Assembly: GCF_041447285.1 (NCBI RefSeq)
Contig: NZ_JBGMEB010000018.1
Span: 34,955-98,954 of the forward strand
DNA from: Methanomethylovorans sp041447285
Lineage (GTDB): Archaea; Halobacteriota; Methanosarcinia; Methanosarcinales; Methanosarcinaceae
Length of the DNA: 64,000 nt
Reading direction: 5' to 3'
The notes below the pieces were generated by a model. It was not told where the DNA came from, made no database searches, and saw nothing but the letters and a program-made list of their open reading frames with translations. Positions 63,618-64,000 of this stretch are shown here, in pieces. Position numbers and translations under genes: made by a program. Positions within the stretch are counted from its first letter, which is position 1; every line of letters starts with the position of its first letter.

Positions 63618-64000
63618 AAAGTTGAATATGGCATATTCAATGTGTATGAAGTGTTTTCGACAGAGTTCTCAAAGAGATCTCCTCTTTACATCATTAGTTT
63701 ATATGGCATATCTTTTTAGTGATCGATCTGGCCAAATTTATTGTCTTTATATCTAATGCTATCTCTAAAAAACGATATTGTCCGCATCGACTAAACAAAA
63801 AATAGTTTTTAAAATCAATGTTCTAATACTAGTGCCATGCCCCAACATTAGTTACAAAGTCAGTTGTGGGCGGCAGGTATTTATAGTAGTGTGTACTTCT
63901 AGGGGTGCTCGCAAGGGGCTTTGCGGCGCGGAAACGCAATGCAGCTCGCTTGAGAGATCTAAAGTTAAGCAATCATCGATAAATGTTCGTTTTTGCATGT
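63618..64000. other. Intergenic region with GC-rich leader-like segment at the window end
   Basis: After citrate synthase, an inverted repeat TTGAATATG/CATATTCAA (63622-63640) may aid termination. AT-rich DNA continues to about 63840. Then a TATA-like TATTTATAG (63878-63886) precedes a markedly GC-richer segment (63903-63950) with short hairpins (GCAA-GGGGCT-TTGC). This resembles the promoter and leader of a stable RNA gene that would continue beyond the window. No coding frame. Confidence 0.4.

Overview
The window is archaeal, from a methylotrophic-type methanogen of the Methanosarcinaceae. The evidence is a complete mcrBDCGA operon for methyl-coenzyme M reductase with the McrA-arginine methylase gene mmp10 divergent to it, the DP2 subunit of the archaeal family D DNA polymerase, archaeal ribosomal and RNA polymerase genes (rps2, rpoK, rpoN, rps9, rpl13, rpl18e), a membrane LonB protease, archaeal TATA boxes, and a full Mrp antiporter operon. 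The DNA is moderately AT-rich, with the mcr genes visibly richer in GC. I see no insertion sequences, CRISPR arrays or prophage genes. The genus is not certain.

Layout. 0-7.2 kb, all minus strand: phosphoglycerate dehydrogenase serA, two small conserved archaeal genes, the rpl18e-rpl13-rps9-rpoN genes, an intron-containing tRNA-Pro(CGG), rpoK-rps2, and a MEMO-family gene; the AlaX editing protein lies upstream. 7.2-11.8 kb: transporters and small stress or redox proteins. 11.9-18.4 kb: mrpABCDEFG, then the acetate transporter gene on the other strand. 18.8-20.7 kb: two exported proteins around a Gly-Phe-Asp tRNA cluster. 20.8-25.4 kb: lonB-tldD-tldE, a proteolysis unit. 25.6-35.8 kb: a large PAS/GAF histidine kinase, an MFS transporter, a PflX-type radical SAM protein, a cupredoxin-fold lipoprotein, DNA ligase, ACT protein plus homoserine dehydrogenase, and a membrane-anchored winged-helix protein. 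36-41.3 kb: small secreted proteins, HtpX, a DUF488 protein and a second sensor kinase. 41.6-55.1 kb: aroA, a hydantoinase/oxoprolinase-like gene, the mcr operon, mmp10 and polC. 55.2-64 kb: an ABC exporter, a RuBisCO-family gene coupled to a Sua5/TsaC gene, a probable structured small RNA, a zinc-ribbon protein, an unknown helical protein and citrate synthase.

The strongest candidate for undescribed biology is the RuBisCO-family protein at 59026-60303. It keeps the full length and overall sequence of the methanosarcinal form III enzyme, but has replaced nearly all catalytic lysines, the carboxylate and the phosphate-binding glycines. It reads as an intact RuBisCO-like protein derived from form III. 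An 11+1+11 bp perfect palindrome lies between its TATA box and predicted transcription start, and its 3' end overlaps the Sua5/TsaC gene. About 200 bp upstream, a promoter-preceded stem-loop with a guanine-free C-rich loop (60546-60650) looks like a small regulatory RNA. Other points of interest are the intron tRNA, a cupredoxin lipoprotein lacking its usual copper ligands, and a secreted six-cysteine peptide with a palindromic site, divergent from a membrane-bound regulator.
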